NCBI GenBank assembly: GCA_020445565.1 | Contig: JAGRGI010000005.1 | Coordinates: 1-47,469 of the forward strand | Length of the DNA stretch: 47,469 nt | Reading direction: 5' to 3' | DNA from: Chromatiales bacterium | GTDB lineage: Bacteria; Pseudomonadota; Gammaproteobacteria; JAGRCI01 | Shown: in pieces, positions 8,826-16,325 of the stretch | How positions within the stretch are numbered: position 1 is the stretch's first letter | Layout: every line of letters starts with the position of its first letter | The notes under the pieces: model-generated | Databases searched by the model: none | The model's input: only the letters and a program-made list of their open reading frames with translations | Told to the model about the DNA's origin: nothing | Made by a program: the position numbers and the translations under genes

Positions 8826-9962
8826 CTACTCGGCCGGAGAGACGCGCACCAGCCGACCGTCATATTCGTCCGTCAGCAGGTAGAGATTGCCGTCGGGTCC
8901 TGCGCGCACGTCGCGGATGCGTCCCAGTTTGCCTTCCAGCATCCTCTCCTCGTGAGTGACCTTCTCGCCGTCCAGTTCCAGGCGCACCAACAGGCGGAAT
9001 TTGAGCGAACCGACGAACAGGTTGCCGCGCCACTGGGGGAACCGGCCAGAATCGTAAAAGGCCATGCCGGAAGGCGCGATGGAGGGCACCCAGTAGTACA
9101 GCGGCTGGGCCATGCCGGGCTTTTCCGTGCCCTCGCCGATCTTGGTGCCGGAGCCGTAATTAACCCCATAGGTAATCACCGGCCAGCCGTAGTTGACCCC
9201 GGCGCGCATGACGTTAACCTCGTCTCCGCCCTGGGGACCGTGCTCGTGGGTCCAGACCTCGCCGGTCCAGGGGTTGAGGGCGGCGCCCTGCATGTTGCGG
9301 TTTCCGTAGGTGAAAATCTCCGGTTTTGCGCCGGACTCATTCACGAAGGGATTGTCTGTGGGCACTGTGCCGTCGTCGTTGAGGCGTATCGACGAGCCGG
9401 CGTGGTCGCTCAGGCGCTGTGCCCTGGGACGGTCGCCACGATCGCCGAGGGTGATGTAAAGCCTGCCCTCGCGGTCGAACACCAGGCGGCCACCGAAGTG
9501 ATGGCCGGAATAAGTCTTGGGGTTCAGGCGAAACAGGGTCCGGACCTCTTTCAGCTCATGGCCTTCCAGCTTGCCACGAGCCACTTCTGTGCCGCTGCCG
9601 TCTTCACCGGGGCCGGCGTAGGAGAAATAGACCCAGTGATTGTTGACGAAGTCCGGATGCAGGGCCACATCCAACAGGCCGCCTTGCCCGGCGACGGCGA
9701 TTCGCGGCAGGCCGGTGATGGGTTTCGGATCCAGCCCGTTCTTGTCGACATAGCGCAGGCGGCCGGCTCGCTCGGTGACCAGAAACCGGCCATCGGGCAG
9801 AAAGGTCACACTCCAGGGGTGATCCAATCCCTCGGCCAGGGTGTGAACGACGATATCGGCCTTCTCCGTGGATTCACGAAAGTCCGCCTGGGCGATGCAG
9901 GCGCTCAGCAGCACCAGGGTCGGCAAGGTGAAGATCGCTCGGCGAAGGGCGTGGCAAACCAT
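8826..9962 (-). CDS. PQQ-dependent aldose sugar dehydrogenase (YliI/Asd family), probable lipoprotein
   Basis: A 378-residue six-bladed beta-propeller of the soluble aldose dehydrogenase family, which oxidises sugars to lactones with PQQ in the periplasm. Diagnostic stretches are GLDHPWSVTFLPDGRFLVTER, then QGGLLDVALHPDF, HHFGGRLVFDREGRLYITLG, GNRNMQGAALNP and WTHEHGPQGGDEVN. SIAPSGMAFY and IRDVRAGPDGNLYLLTDE follow. The ORF extends upstream to 10067, but the ATG at 9962 has GGAGAA six bases before it. It yields a signal sequence ending LLSAC, a good lipobox, so membrane anchoring is likely. No PQQ-synthesis genes are in the window. It is first in a two-gene operon with the SagB-type gene and divergent from the gene at 10079, with 116 bp between them. 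Confidence 0.9.
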   Translation of the reverse strand: MVCHALRRAIFTLPTLVLLSACIAQADFRESTEKADIVVHTLAEGLDHPWSVTFLPDGRFLVTERAGRLRYVDKNGLDPKPITGLPRIAVAGQGGLLDVALHPDFVNNHWVYFSYAGPGEDGSGTEVARGKLEGHELKEVRTLFRLNPKTYSGHHFGGRLVFDREGRLYITLGDRGDRPRAQRLSDHAGSSIRLNDDGTVPTDNPFVNESGAKPEIFTYGNRNMQGAALNPWTGEVWTHEHGPQGGDEVNVMRAGVNYGWPVITYGVNYGSGTKIGEGTEKPGMAQPLYYWVPSIAPSGMAFYDSGRFPQWRGNLFVGSLKFRLLVRLELDGEKVTHEERMLEGKLGRIRDVRAGPDGNLYLLTDEYDGRLVRVSPAE

Positions 9963-10078
9963 GATGTTCTCCGATTGGCTGGATGGCATAAGGGAGCTGC
10001 CTACCGAGTATATGCGCTGGCGGCTCGGGATGGTGGATTTCCCTTGCCACGAACGCATCGTGCGCACACCATGGTTTT

Positions 10079-11656
10079 ATGTCCGAACACATTGCCCTGC
10101 GTCGCGCCTATCCGGGCAGCTTCGTACTGCACGAAGAGCCCATGGTGGCCTACATCGACAATGTCCTTGACGCCACGGAATGCCGGCATGTGATCGAACT
10201 GGCCCGCGAACGCCTTTCCCGCGCCCTGGTTTCCGAGGATGAGGACGGTTCCATCAGCGCTGGCCGTACCGGCAGCAATGCCTGGCTGCCGCACAATACC
10301 GATGCGGTCACCCTGGCCCTGTGCCGGCGGATAGCGCAGATCGTCGGCATCCCCCTGGCTCATGCCGAAGCCATGCAGGTCGTGCACTATGGATCTGGAC
10401 AGGAATACCGCCCCCACTACGATGCCTACGATCTAAACACCCCTCGTGGTCAGCGCTGCTGCCGGCGTGGCGGCCAACGCATGGTCACTGCGCTGGTCTA
10501 TCTGAACGAGGTGGAGCAGGGGGGGGCGACTCATTTCCCCAAGCTCTGCTGCCAAGTGGTGGCAAGGCCCGGAAGATTGGCCCTGTTTCATAATTGTCGC
10601 AACGACGGGACCGAAATCCATCCCGATAGCCTGCACGCCGGGGCGCCGGTGACTCGTGGCGAGAAATGGGCCTTCAATCTCTGGTTTCACGCACACCCCA
10701 TGAATGGGCTCCAAGTATTTCCGGCTGTAGCCAGGGTGGAGAAATACCGTATCAACCGAGCCAGGGAGCTGTTCGAGGCGGCCATGACCGCTCTTTGGGA
10801 CCTGGCTGATCCGCCCATCGGTTTCAGCTATTGGGATGAGTACGGTGGCAATGCACTGGACACTGAGGGCCTGACGCCGTTGCGGCGTCTGATCGATCGG
10901 CGCCTCACCAACCGCTTGGCCGACAAGCGCCAGCTGGCGAAAAGCCTGCAATCTCTGGGATTGTCCGACTGTGCGCCGACAAGCTGTTTCTCGGTTGACG
11001 AGGCACTGGAGCAATCCGCTTCTCCCGAGGCTGTCTGGTTCGTCAAGAATGCCTATAAGTCGGGTGGTCAGGATATGCGCTGCCTGCGCTCTTCGGACCT
11101 GCCTGAGTGTGTACTGGGGCGCGATCATTTTCTGCAAGCCGAGGTCGGCGACGTCGAGCTCTGGGAAAGTTGCAAGTTCACTACCCGCGCCTACCTGGTG
11201 GTCTGGAATGGTGAGTTGTTCGTCTATCGGGACGGGCTGATTGTGGTCCACGGTCTGCCCTACCGGCCGGGAAGTACGGACTACCGCGTACAGATCGATC
11301 ATGCGGGGTACCGCGAACCGGACAGCCCGATCCGCATGCTGGCGCTACGCCGGCATCCGGCTTACGAAGTGCGCTTTGCCGCCATTGTGACCCTTGTGGA
11401 GCGCCTCAGGCCCTTGTTAGGCGAATGCCTGAGGGCCTCTGCCAGGGAATGCTATGCCTTATTTGGCCTTGATCTGCTGTTTCGACAACATGGCGATCCG
11501 CAGTTGGTGGAGATCAACGCCATGCCCAATTTCATTCACACGGATGAGATCAACGAAACGGTAAACATCCCGCTGTTTCAATGCCTGCTGCAATTGCTCT
11601 CCGACGGGCCGCAGTTCGATCTGCTGCGCCTGCCACCTGCTGGTTTTCCCGGATAG
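10079..11656 (+). CDS. prolyl 4-hydroxylase-like 2OG-Fe(II) oxygenase fused to an ATP-grasp (tubulin-tyrosine-ligase-like) domain
   Basis: A 525-residue cytosolic two-domain protein. Residues about 20-205 are a P4H-type dioxygenase: RTGSNAWL, the iron ligands His113 and Asp115 (YRPHYDAYD), distal ligand His186 (SLHAG), and Lys196 ten residues later for 2-oxoglutarate. All catalytic residues are present. Residues about 265-505 look like an ATP-grasp ligase: LADKRQLAKSL, VWFVKNAYKSGGQDM (nucleotide lysine), TTRAYLVVWNGELFVYRDG, and a terminal LVEINAMPNF with Glu478-x-Asn480 as Mg ligands. That motif resembles the EVN/EIN of tubulin-tyrosine-ligase-like enzymes. The predicted chemistry is hydroxylation of a side chain plus ATP-driven amide or ester formation on a peptide or protein; the substrate is unknown. 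No Shine-Dalgarno site is evident before the ATG. I do not know a named protein with this arrangement. Confidence 0.82.
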   Translation: MSEHIALRRAYPGSFVLHEEPMVAYIDNVLDATECRHVIELARERLSRALVSEDEDGSISAGRTGSNAWLPHNTDAVTLALCRRIAQIVGIPLAHAEAMQVVHYGSGQEYRPHYDAYDLNTPRGQRCCRRGGQRMVTALVYLNEVEQGGATHFPKLCCQVVARPGRLALFHNCRNDGTEIHPDSLHAGAPVTRGEKWAFNLWFHAHPMNGLQVFPAVARVEKYRINRARELFEAAMTALWDLADPPIGFSYWDEYGGNALDTEGLTPLRRLIDRRLTNRLADKRQLAKSLQSLGLSDCAPTSCFSVDEALEQSASPEAVWFVKNAYKSGGQDMRCLRSSDLPECVLGRDHFLQAEVGDVELWESCKFTTRAYLVVWNGELFVYRDGLIVVHGLPYRPGSTDYRVQIDHAGYREPDSPIRMLALRRHPAYEVRFAAIVTLVERLRPLLGECLRASARECYALFGLDLLFRQHGDPQLVEINAMPNFIHTDEINETVNIPLFQCLLQLLSDGPQFDLLRLPPAGFPG

Positions 11657-11778
11657 CCCCGGTCGCCCTGGCCGTGCACAATACGCGGCAAAATGAAAAA
11701 CGAAATGTCAGTTGCCCGGTCGTTTTTCCTGGTGGGAAAATGCCGACGGGCGCTGCGATTACCCTTTGGAAGCTGACC

Positions 11779-12588
11779 ATGTCCAAACTGTTCCAGGGAT
11801 TGAGTGTGGCCCTGTTGCTCGGTGTCGCCCAGTCGGGTTTTGCCGCCACCATCGCGCTCTATGACGCGGGCTTGGGAGGCACCCCGTCCAGCCAGCCTTG
11901 GCTGATCTATGGCAGTGATGGAATCCTCAGTGGCGGGACCGCCAGTCAGACGGCACAGGCAGGCGGCACGCAGCTGGTCACCGATGGTGCCGTGTCTGCC
12001 GGCTACAGCAACTACAACCCCTTCACTTTAACGCCGATCAATGGTGCGTTTCCGATTCTGGACGCCACTGCGGGGTTCAGTCTGGATTTCGATCTGCATA
12101 TCAATGCCGAGTCCCACAGCAACGCCAATCGAGCCGGTTTTTCCGTGTTGCTGTTAGACGAAAACAGTGTCGGCATCGAGCTGGGATTCTGGGAAAATGA
12201 GATCTGGGCGCAGAACGTGGGTTTCACCCATGGAGAAGGCGTCGCTTTTGACACCACGGCCAGCGCCAATCACTTCGAGCTGAGCATCGTCAACTCCGTC
12301 TATACCCTGGCGGCGGACAGCGTACAGATTCTCAGCGGCAGTGTGCGCGATTACACCTCTCCCGGTGTGCCCTACGAACTGGGCAGTTATCTGTTTCTGG
12401 GCGACGATACCGGTAGCGCCGGCGCCGACGTTTTTCTGGGCAGCATTACCTTGAACACCGCTATTGCGCCGACCTCCAGCGTGCCGGTGCCGGGTAGCCT
12501 GATTCTGTTACTATCCGGGTTGGCTGTGCTGTTTCGACGCGGTGTTCAACATGAAATTTGCCGATCATTTTTCCACCGCTTCGCGTGA
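11779..12588 (+). CDS. secreted protein with VPLPA/PEP-CTERM-like sorting tail
   Basis: A 269-residue exported protein. MSKLFQGLSVALLLGVAQSGFA is a Sec signal peptide with cleavage after GFA. The body is low-charge, Gly/Ser/Asn/Thr-rich and beta-like (for example GFSLDFDLHINAES, VFLGSITLNT), as in extracellular PEP-CTERM proteins. Near the end, VPVPGSLILLLSGLAVLFRR has the pattern of the exosortase tail: a VPxP motif, a hydrophobic helix and an Arg cluster. The ATG at 11779 follows GGAAG. The frame continues for 15 residues past the RR and overlaps the next gene by 38 bases in another frame; normally the protein stops right after the Arg cluster. No exosortase gene is in the window. Extracellular matrix or surface localisation is inferred. 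Confidence 0.8.
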   Translation: MSKLFQGLSVALLLGVAQSGFAATIALYDAGLGGTPSSQPWLIYGSDGILSGGTASQTAQAGGTQLVTDGAVSAGYSNYNPFTLTPINGAFPILDATAGFSLDFDLHINAESHSNANRAGFSVLLLDENSVGIELGFWENEIWAQNVGFTHGEGVAFDTTASANHFELSIVNSVYTLAADSVQILSGSVRDYTSPGVPYELGSYLFLGDDTGSAGADVFLGSITLNTAIAPTSSVPVPGSLILLLSGLAVLFRRGVQHEICRSFFHRFA

Positions 12589-13300
12589 CTACAGTCGCTT
12601 TCGCCCCGTCTACCCCGCAAAGCTGTATCACTGGCTCGCCGGTTTGGCGCCGGGGCTCGACCTTGCCTGGGATTGCGCAACCGGCAACGGACAGGCGGCG
12701 AGGGGGCTGAAGGCTCATTTTCGGCAGGTGGTGGCCACCGATGCCAGCGCCGAGCAGATTGCCAGTGCCGATGTGCACCAAGGTATCCGGTTTCGCGTGG
12801 CGCCTGCTCAGCGCTCCGGGCTTCAAGGCGGCAGTGTCGATCTGGTTGCCGTTGCCCAGGCTCTGCATTGGTTTGCCGATGAGTCCTTCTACGCCGAGGT
12901 ACGCAGGGTACTGCGGCCGGGCGGGGTACTGGCAGCTTGGGGATACGGCCTGACGCGGGTGGACGCCGCCGTCGACCCCCTTGTGGATGCCTTCTATGGT
13001 AATCGCCTGGATGCATTCTGGCCGCCGGAGCGAGTGCATGTGGAAGCGGCCTACCGCGATCTGGATTTCCCCTTCGAAGAGCTCGCGAATACGCCGAACC
13101 TATCTATCGAGGCGGATATGAAGGTGGAGGACTTCCTGGGCTATCTCGGTACCTGGTCGGCGGTAAAGCGGCTTCGGGCTGCGCAGGGCGGTGATCCGAT
13201 TGCCGATCTGGCAGCGCAGATGCGGCCCGTCTGGGGTGAGGGAAGCAAGACTGTTAGCTGGCCGATCTTTGTGCGGGTGGGACGAAATACAGCAACTTAA
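12551..13300 (+). CDS. class I SAM-dependent methyltransferase (Methyltransf_11 type)
   Basis: A 249-residue Rossmann methyltransferase. LAWDCATGNGQAARGL (residues about 38-55) is the SAM-binding motif I, VVATDASAEQI contains the acidic ribose-binding residue, VDLVAVAQALHWF is motif IV, and VLRPGGVLAAWGY is the post-IV strand. The opening MKFADHFSTASRDYSRFRPVYP is typical of the trans-aconitate/sterol-like small-molecule methyltransferases found in many proteobacteria. The start at 12551 lies inside the 3' end of the preceding gene (38-base overlap). A strong terminator follows at 13375. The substrate is not predictable from sequence. Confidence 0.88.
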   Translation: MKFADHFSTASRDYSRFRPVYPAKLYHWLAGLAPGLDLAWDCATGNGQAARGLKAHFRQVVATDASAEQIASADVHQGIRFRVAPAQRSGLQGGSVDLVAVAQALHWFADESFYAEVRRVLRPGGVLAAWGYGLTRVDAAVDPLVDAFYGNRLDAFWPPERVHVEAAYRDLDFPFEELANTPNLSIEADMKVEDFLGYLGTWSAVKRLRAAQGGDPIADLAAQMRPVWGEGSKTVSWPIFVRVGRNTAT

Positions 13301-13374
13301 CCTGTTTTATAGCATGGGTGACCGGGGCTGTTTTAGGCTTACTGCCTCTCTTGCAAGCAGTCTAAATCCTCTAC

Positions 13375-13404
13375 CCCGTGCTCTTCGTAGCGCGGGTTTT
13401 TTTT
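13375..13404 (+). terminator. rho-independent terminator after the methyltransferase gene
   Basis: CCCGTGCT (13375-13382) pairs with AGCGCGGG (13389-13396) around the loop CTTCGT, with one G-T wobble. Eight T residues follow at 13397-13404. This is the clearest intrinsic terminator in the window and lies 75 bases after the methyltransferase stop. The rest of 13301-13608 holds no convincing gene: short ORFs there lack ribosome sites. A second, weaker inverted repeat lies at 13418-13425/13449-13456. Confidence 0.85.
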
Positions 13405-13608
13405 GCTTGGGAAAATGGGTTTGCCAGTAGGAATAATCCCAGCCGTTGGGCAAACCGTGGCTTTATGCGGGCAAATTTTTTGGCTGGGTTTTGATGCCTT
13501 GATTTGGCTAAGGGCGATCTTCGGTCCGGCGATTTCTTTCTGTTTGGGCGATAGGGTCGAAGTTCAGGCAGGTAGTCAGGCAACGTTATTTGTACGCTGC
13601 CTATCCGG

Positions 13609-14706
13609 CTATTTGGCAGTGGAAATGGCGTTATCCGCCGCGGCGGGAATCCAGGCGAGATTATTGGGGCGTCGGCCGGCAGGGAAGGTTTTTGCCACCC
13701 GCCGTTCGGCGATGTCGATCATATAAACGACGCCGCTGTAGTTCCCTGTGACAAAGAAATAGCGTGACTGCGGTTCGGCGGCGATACCGGTCGGGTTGGC
13801 GAACCAGCCCAGACCCCCGCCCAGCCATTCGCCGGCTTTCAGGGAAAAGGCATCGCGCAGGCGCACCGTGCCGATGGGTTCCAGCTTGAGGGTATCGAAC
13901 AGGGAAACGGTGGACGACCAGCGATTCGTGATACCGACCACCGTGCCGTCAGGGGTGAAGGCGATGCGGCTTGGCGAGTTGCCCGTTGGCAATTCGACGA
14001 TGGGGCGCAGGGTGTCGCCGTCCAACACGGTTACGCTGTTGGATGCGCCGTTGACCACCCACACCTGATGCCCGTCAGGGCTCAGCGCGATGCCTTCGCT
14101 GCCTTCGCCGACCTTTACCATGCGCGCGAAACGCCCGCCGATGAGGTCAATCACCGAGATGCTGCCGGAAGCCCGGTTTACCACATAGGCCTGGCCCCGC
14201 CGTTCATCAAGGGCCAGAAAGCGGGAGTCTTCCTGATGGGTGGGGATGGCGCGAAGCACCTCACCGCTGTCGACGTCGATCTCCACCAGGGCACGACGGG
14301 TTCTGGAAACCACCAGCAAGTGGCGATTGTCTGCCCGCCAGGCAATGCCATAGGGATGCCGATAGGCGCCGAGGTTGATAAAGCGTGGCGGGGTTTTGTT
14401 GACCAGATCAAAGACGGCGATCCGGTTGCCGCTGGCGTCGTCCAGGCCGTACAGGCTCACCGCAGCCCGCGTTCCTCCCGAGGAGATGCTGATTTCGGCG
14501 GGGCCGACGCCCGCATCGAGGCTCTGACTACGCTCCCCGTCAGGCAGGTGAATCAGATTGGCGCTGTGGTCGCCGCGATTGACGACGAACAGACCATCCG
14601 GCCAGGCCATGGCACTGGGGGACGCGAGCACGCCGGTTAGAATCACGCGGATGATCAGCCGCTTGACTGCGCCATGCCAGAAATTTGATCGCTGCCTGCC
14701 TCGCAT
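13609..14706 (-). CDS. exported YVTN-family beta-propeller protein
   Basis: A 365-residue protein with a signal peptide (LIIRVILTGVLASPSAMA) followed by a seven-bladed-propeller-like array of YVTN repeats. Examples are GLFVVNRGDHSANLIHL, then YVVNRASGSISVIDLIGG, VWVVNGASNSVTVLDGDTL and FFVTGNYSGVVYMIDIAE, with GIALSPDG and RIAFTPDG turns between. Such periplasmic propellers often act as scaffolds or bind cytochromes or metal; no heme or metal motif is visible here. The gene stands alone between the terminator region and the tRNA gene. Its upstream 108 bases include the hairpin at 14765. Confidence 0.85.
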   Translation of the reverse strand: MRGRQRSNFWHGAVKRLIIRVILTGVLASPSAMAWPDGLFVVNRGDHSANLIHLPDGERSQSLDAGVGPAEISISSGGTRAAVSLYGLDDASGNRIAVFDLVNKTPPRFINLGAYRHPYGIAWRADNRHLLVVSRTRRALVEIDVDSGEVLRAIPTHQEDSRFLALDERRGQAYVVNRASGSISVIDLIGGRFARMVKVGEGSEGIALSPDGHQVWVVNGASNSVTVLDGDTLRPIVELPTGNSPSRIAFTPDGTVVGITNRWSSTVSLFDTLKLEPIGTVRLRDAFSLKAGEWLGGGLGWFANPTGIAAEPQSRYFFVTGNYSGVVYMIDIAERRVAKTFPAGRRPNNLAWIPAAADNAISTAK

Positions 14707-14764
14707 GCGTTATCCACCCAACCTGCCCGAAAACGGGACGACGAGCTATAAGTGTTGCAGATGG

Positions 14765-14784
14765 CGAGGGAAATTGCTCCCTCG
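14765..14784. other. perfect 7-bp hairpin downstream of tRNA-Leu
   Basis: CGAGGGA at 14765-14771 pairs exactly with TCCCTCG at 14778-14784 around a six-base loop. It lies 31 bases beyond the tRNA 3' end on the minus strand and could stop or process the tRNA transcript. No T tract follows on either strand, so it is not a classical terminator. Confidence 0.4.
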
Positions 14785-14814
14785 GCGATGAAAGTTTGTG
14801 CCAAGGGCGGGAGA

Positions 14815-14901
14815 TGGTGCCGGAGGTCGGACTCGAACCGACACGATGTTGCCATCACCAGATTTTGAGTCTGGCGCGTCTACCAGTTTCGCCACTCCGG
14901 C
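14815..14901 (-). tRNA. tRNA-Leu (anticodon CAA)
   Basis: The minus strand folds as a full class II tRNA. The acceptor strand GCCGGAG (14901 downwards) pairs with CTCCGGC next to an encoded ACCA. The D-arm contains AAACTGGTAGACGC. The anticodon arm is CCAGA-CTCAAAA-TCTGG with anticodon CAA, followed by a long variable arm GATGGCAACATC. The T-arm is GTCGGTTCGAGTCCGAC. The 87 nt include the CCA end. It reads UUG codons. The gene is single, not in a tRNA cluster, and has its own promoter. Confidence 0.97.
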
Positions 14902-14914
14902 GGCGAGGGGGGAG

Positions 14915-14942
14915 AGTATAAAGCAAATCCGCTGGCGAACAA
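14915..14942 (-). promoter_or_regulatory. sigma-70 promoter of tRNA-Leu with GC-rich discriminator
   Basis: On the minus strand TTGTTC (14942-14937) and TATACT (14920-14915) are separated by 16 bases, and the start would fall near 14908. CTCCCCCC lies between -10 and start. A C/G-rich discriminator of this kind is known to make stable-RNA promoters sensitive to ppGpp (established for rRNA and tRNA promoters). The remaining sequence to 15248 shows only a 6-bp hairpin (CTTGCG/CGCAAG, 15217-15233) in the queA leader and no gene. Confidence 0.7.
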
Positions 14943-15248
14943 GCTCCCGGCGTTTGGAAAACCTTTACTTGATGAAATTGTACTGCGCCTTCGTCGTCCT
15001 GGCAGGGATTGCCGGGACCCAGGAGACAGGCGGGCTTCATGGGGTTGGGTTGTGTGCATGGTTTCGGGTTTTGTGTCAATTCGGGTTTCACCTCCCTGTG
15101 GCTGGATTCCGCCAATCCCTGGCGGACGGTGCGCCATTGTTGTAGCGGCGCATATTTGAGCGGAATAGGCCAGGCGCCGATAGCGGTCCTCGCCCTTGAA
15201 TCGTACATGGTTTAGGCTTGCGGCTCTCGCAAGGCCCTTAAATTCACC

Positions 15249-16295
15249 ATGACCTATCAAAAGTCGGACTTCTACTACGATCTCCCCGAAGATCGCATTG
15301 CCCAATCACCCCTTGCGCGGCGCGATGCGAGCCGCTTGCTGGTGTTGGACGGCAGCAGCGGTGTTCGCGAAGACCGCTGGTTTCGCGACATCGTCGACTA
15401 CCTTCGGCCCGGCGATTTGTTGGTCCTCAACGATACCCGCGTTATCCCGGCGCGATTGTTCGGGCACAAACCCACCGGCGGCCGAGTGGAGATCCTCGTC
15501 GAACGCCTGCTGCCCGATGGCAAGGCTCTGGCCCACCTGCGCGCCTCCAAGCCGATGCGGCCGGGACTGGAGATCATTCTGGAAGACGGAACCCGGTTGG
15601 TGTTCGAGGGCCGCGAGGATGAGTTGTTCCGGCTGCGCGGCGAGCCCGGCAGCAACCTGATGGCGGTACTGGAGCGACTCGGCCACATGCCGCTGCCGCC
15701 CTACATTCAACGTGACGATGGTGAGCTGGATCGGGAGCGCTACCAGACCGTGTTCGCCCAGCGTCCCGGTGCGGTAGCGGCGCCCACGGCGGGTCTGCAT
15801 TTCGACGAAGACATGTTGGCGCGCATTGCCGACGCAGGCGTGCAAACGGCCCGGGTCACCTTGCATGTGGGCGCTGGAACCTTTCAACCCGTGCGCGAGG
15901 ACGATCTGAGCCGCCACCATATGCATGCGGAGTGGGTGGAGGTGAGCGAGCAGACCTGTGCCAAGGTGGCGGAAACCCGTGCCAGGGGAGGGCGGGTGGT
16001 ATCCGTGGGTACCACGGTGACGCGCAGCCTGGAGAGTGCGGCGGCGGGAGGGGCGTTGCAGCCGTTTCGCGGCGATACCCGTCTGTTCATCACGCCGGGT
16101 TACCGTTTTCGGGTGGTCGATGCCCTGCTCACCAATTTCCATTTACCCGAGTCCACCCTGCTCATGCTGGTATGCGCCTTCGCCGGCTACGAGCCGGTGA
16201 TGGGGGCTTATCGGCACGCGGTAGCGTCGGGCTATCGCTTCTTCAGTTACGGCGATGCCATGTTTCTTACCCGCAAGGTTGATGTCTCTGGATGA
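15249..16295 (+). CDS. queA: S-adenosylmethionine:tRNA ribosyltransferase-isomerase
   Basis: QueA moves the ribosyl part of SAM onto 7-aminomethyl-7-deazaguanine in tRNA, making epoxyqueuosine. The 348 residues match the family. Diagnostic stretches are [15 protein letters not shown] at the start, [45 protein letters not shown], and [32 protein letters not shown] and FSYGDAMFL follow towards the end. In most gammaproteobacteria queA is followed by tgt and yajC-secDF. Here it is alone and faces moeA tail to tail with 30 bases between stops, so it has been separated from the usual cluster. Confidence 0.97.
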   Translation: MTYQKSDFYYDLPEDRIAQSPLARRDASRLLVLDGSSGVREDRWFRDIVDYLRPGDLLVLNDTRVIPARLFGHKPTGGRVEILVERLLPDGKALAHLRASKPMRPGLEIILEDGTRLVFEGREDELFRLRGEPGSNLMAVLERLGHMPLPPYIQRDDGELDRERYQTVFAQRPGAVAAPTAGLHFDEDMLARIADAGVQTARVTLHVGAGTFQPVREDDLSRHHMHAEWVEVSEQTCAKVAETRARGGRVVSVGTTVTRSLESAAAGGALQPFRGDTRLFITPGYRFRVVDALLTNFHLPESTLLMLVCAFAGYEPVMGAYRHAVASGYRFFSYGDAMFLTRKVDVSG

Positions 16296-16325
16296 CTTTC
16301 AAGCCGTAGCGGTGACGTGTCTGCC

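Noticed and set aside
8952-10193. Plus-strand open frame of 413 codons
   Set aside because: Antisense to the PQQ-type dehydrogenase, which has clear family motifs.
13403-13726. Plus-strand ORF of 107 codons after the terminator
   Set aside because: It starts at the terminator T tract, lacks a ribosome site, and its end is antisense to the YVTN gene.
14855-15305. Minus-strand ORFs of 117 and 141 codons near the tRNA
   Set aside because: They run into the tRNA-Leu gene and its promoter and start inside queA; composition is not protein-like.
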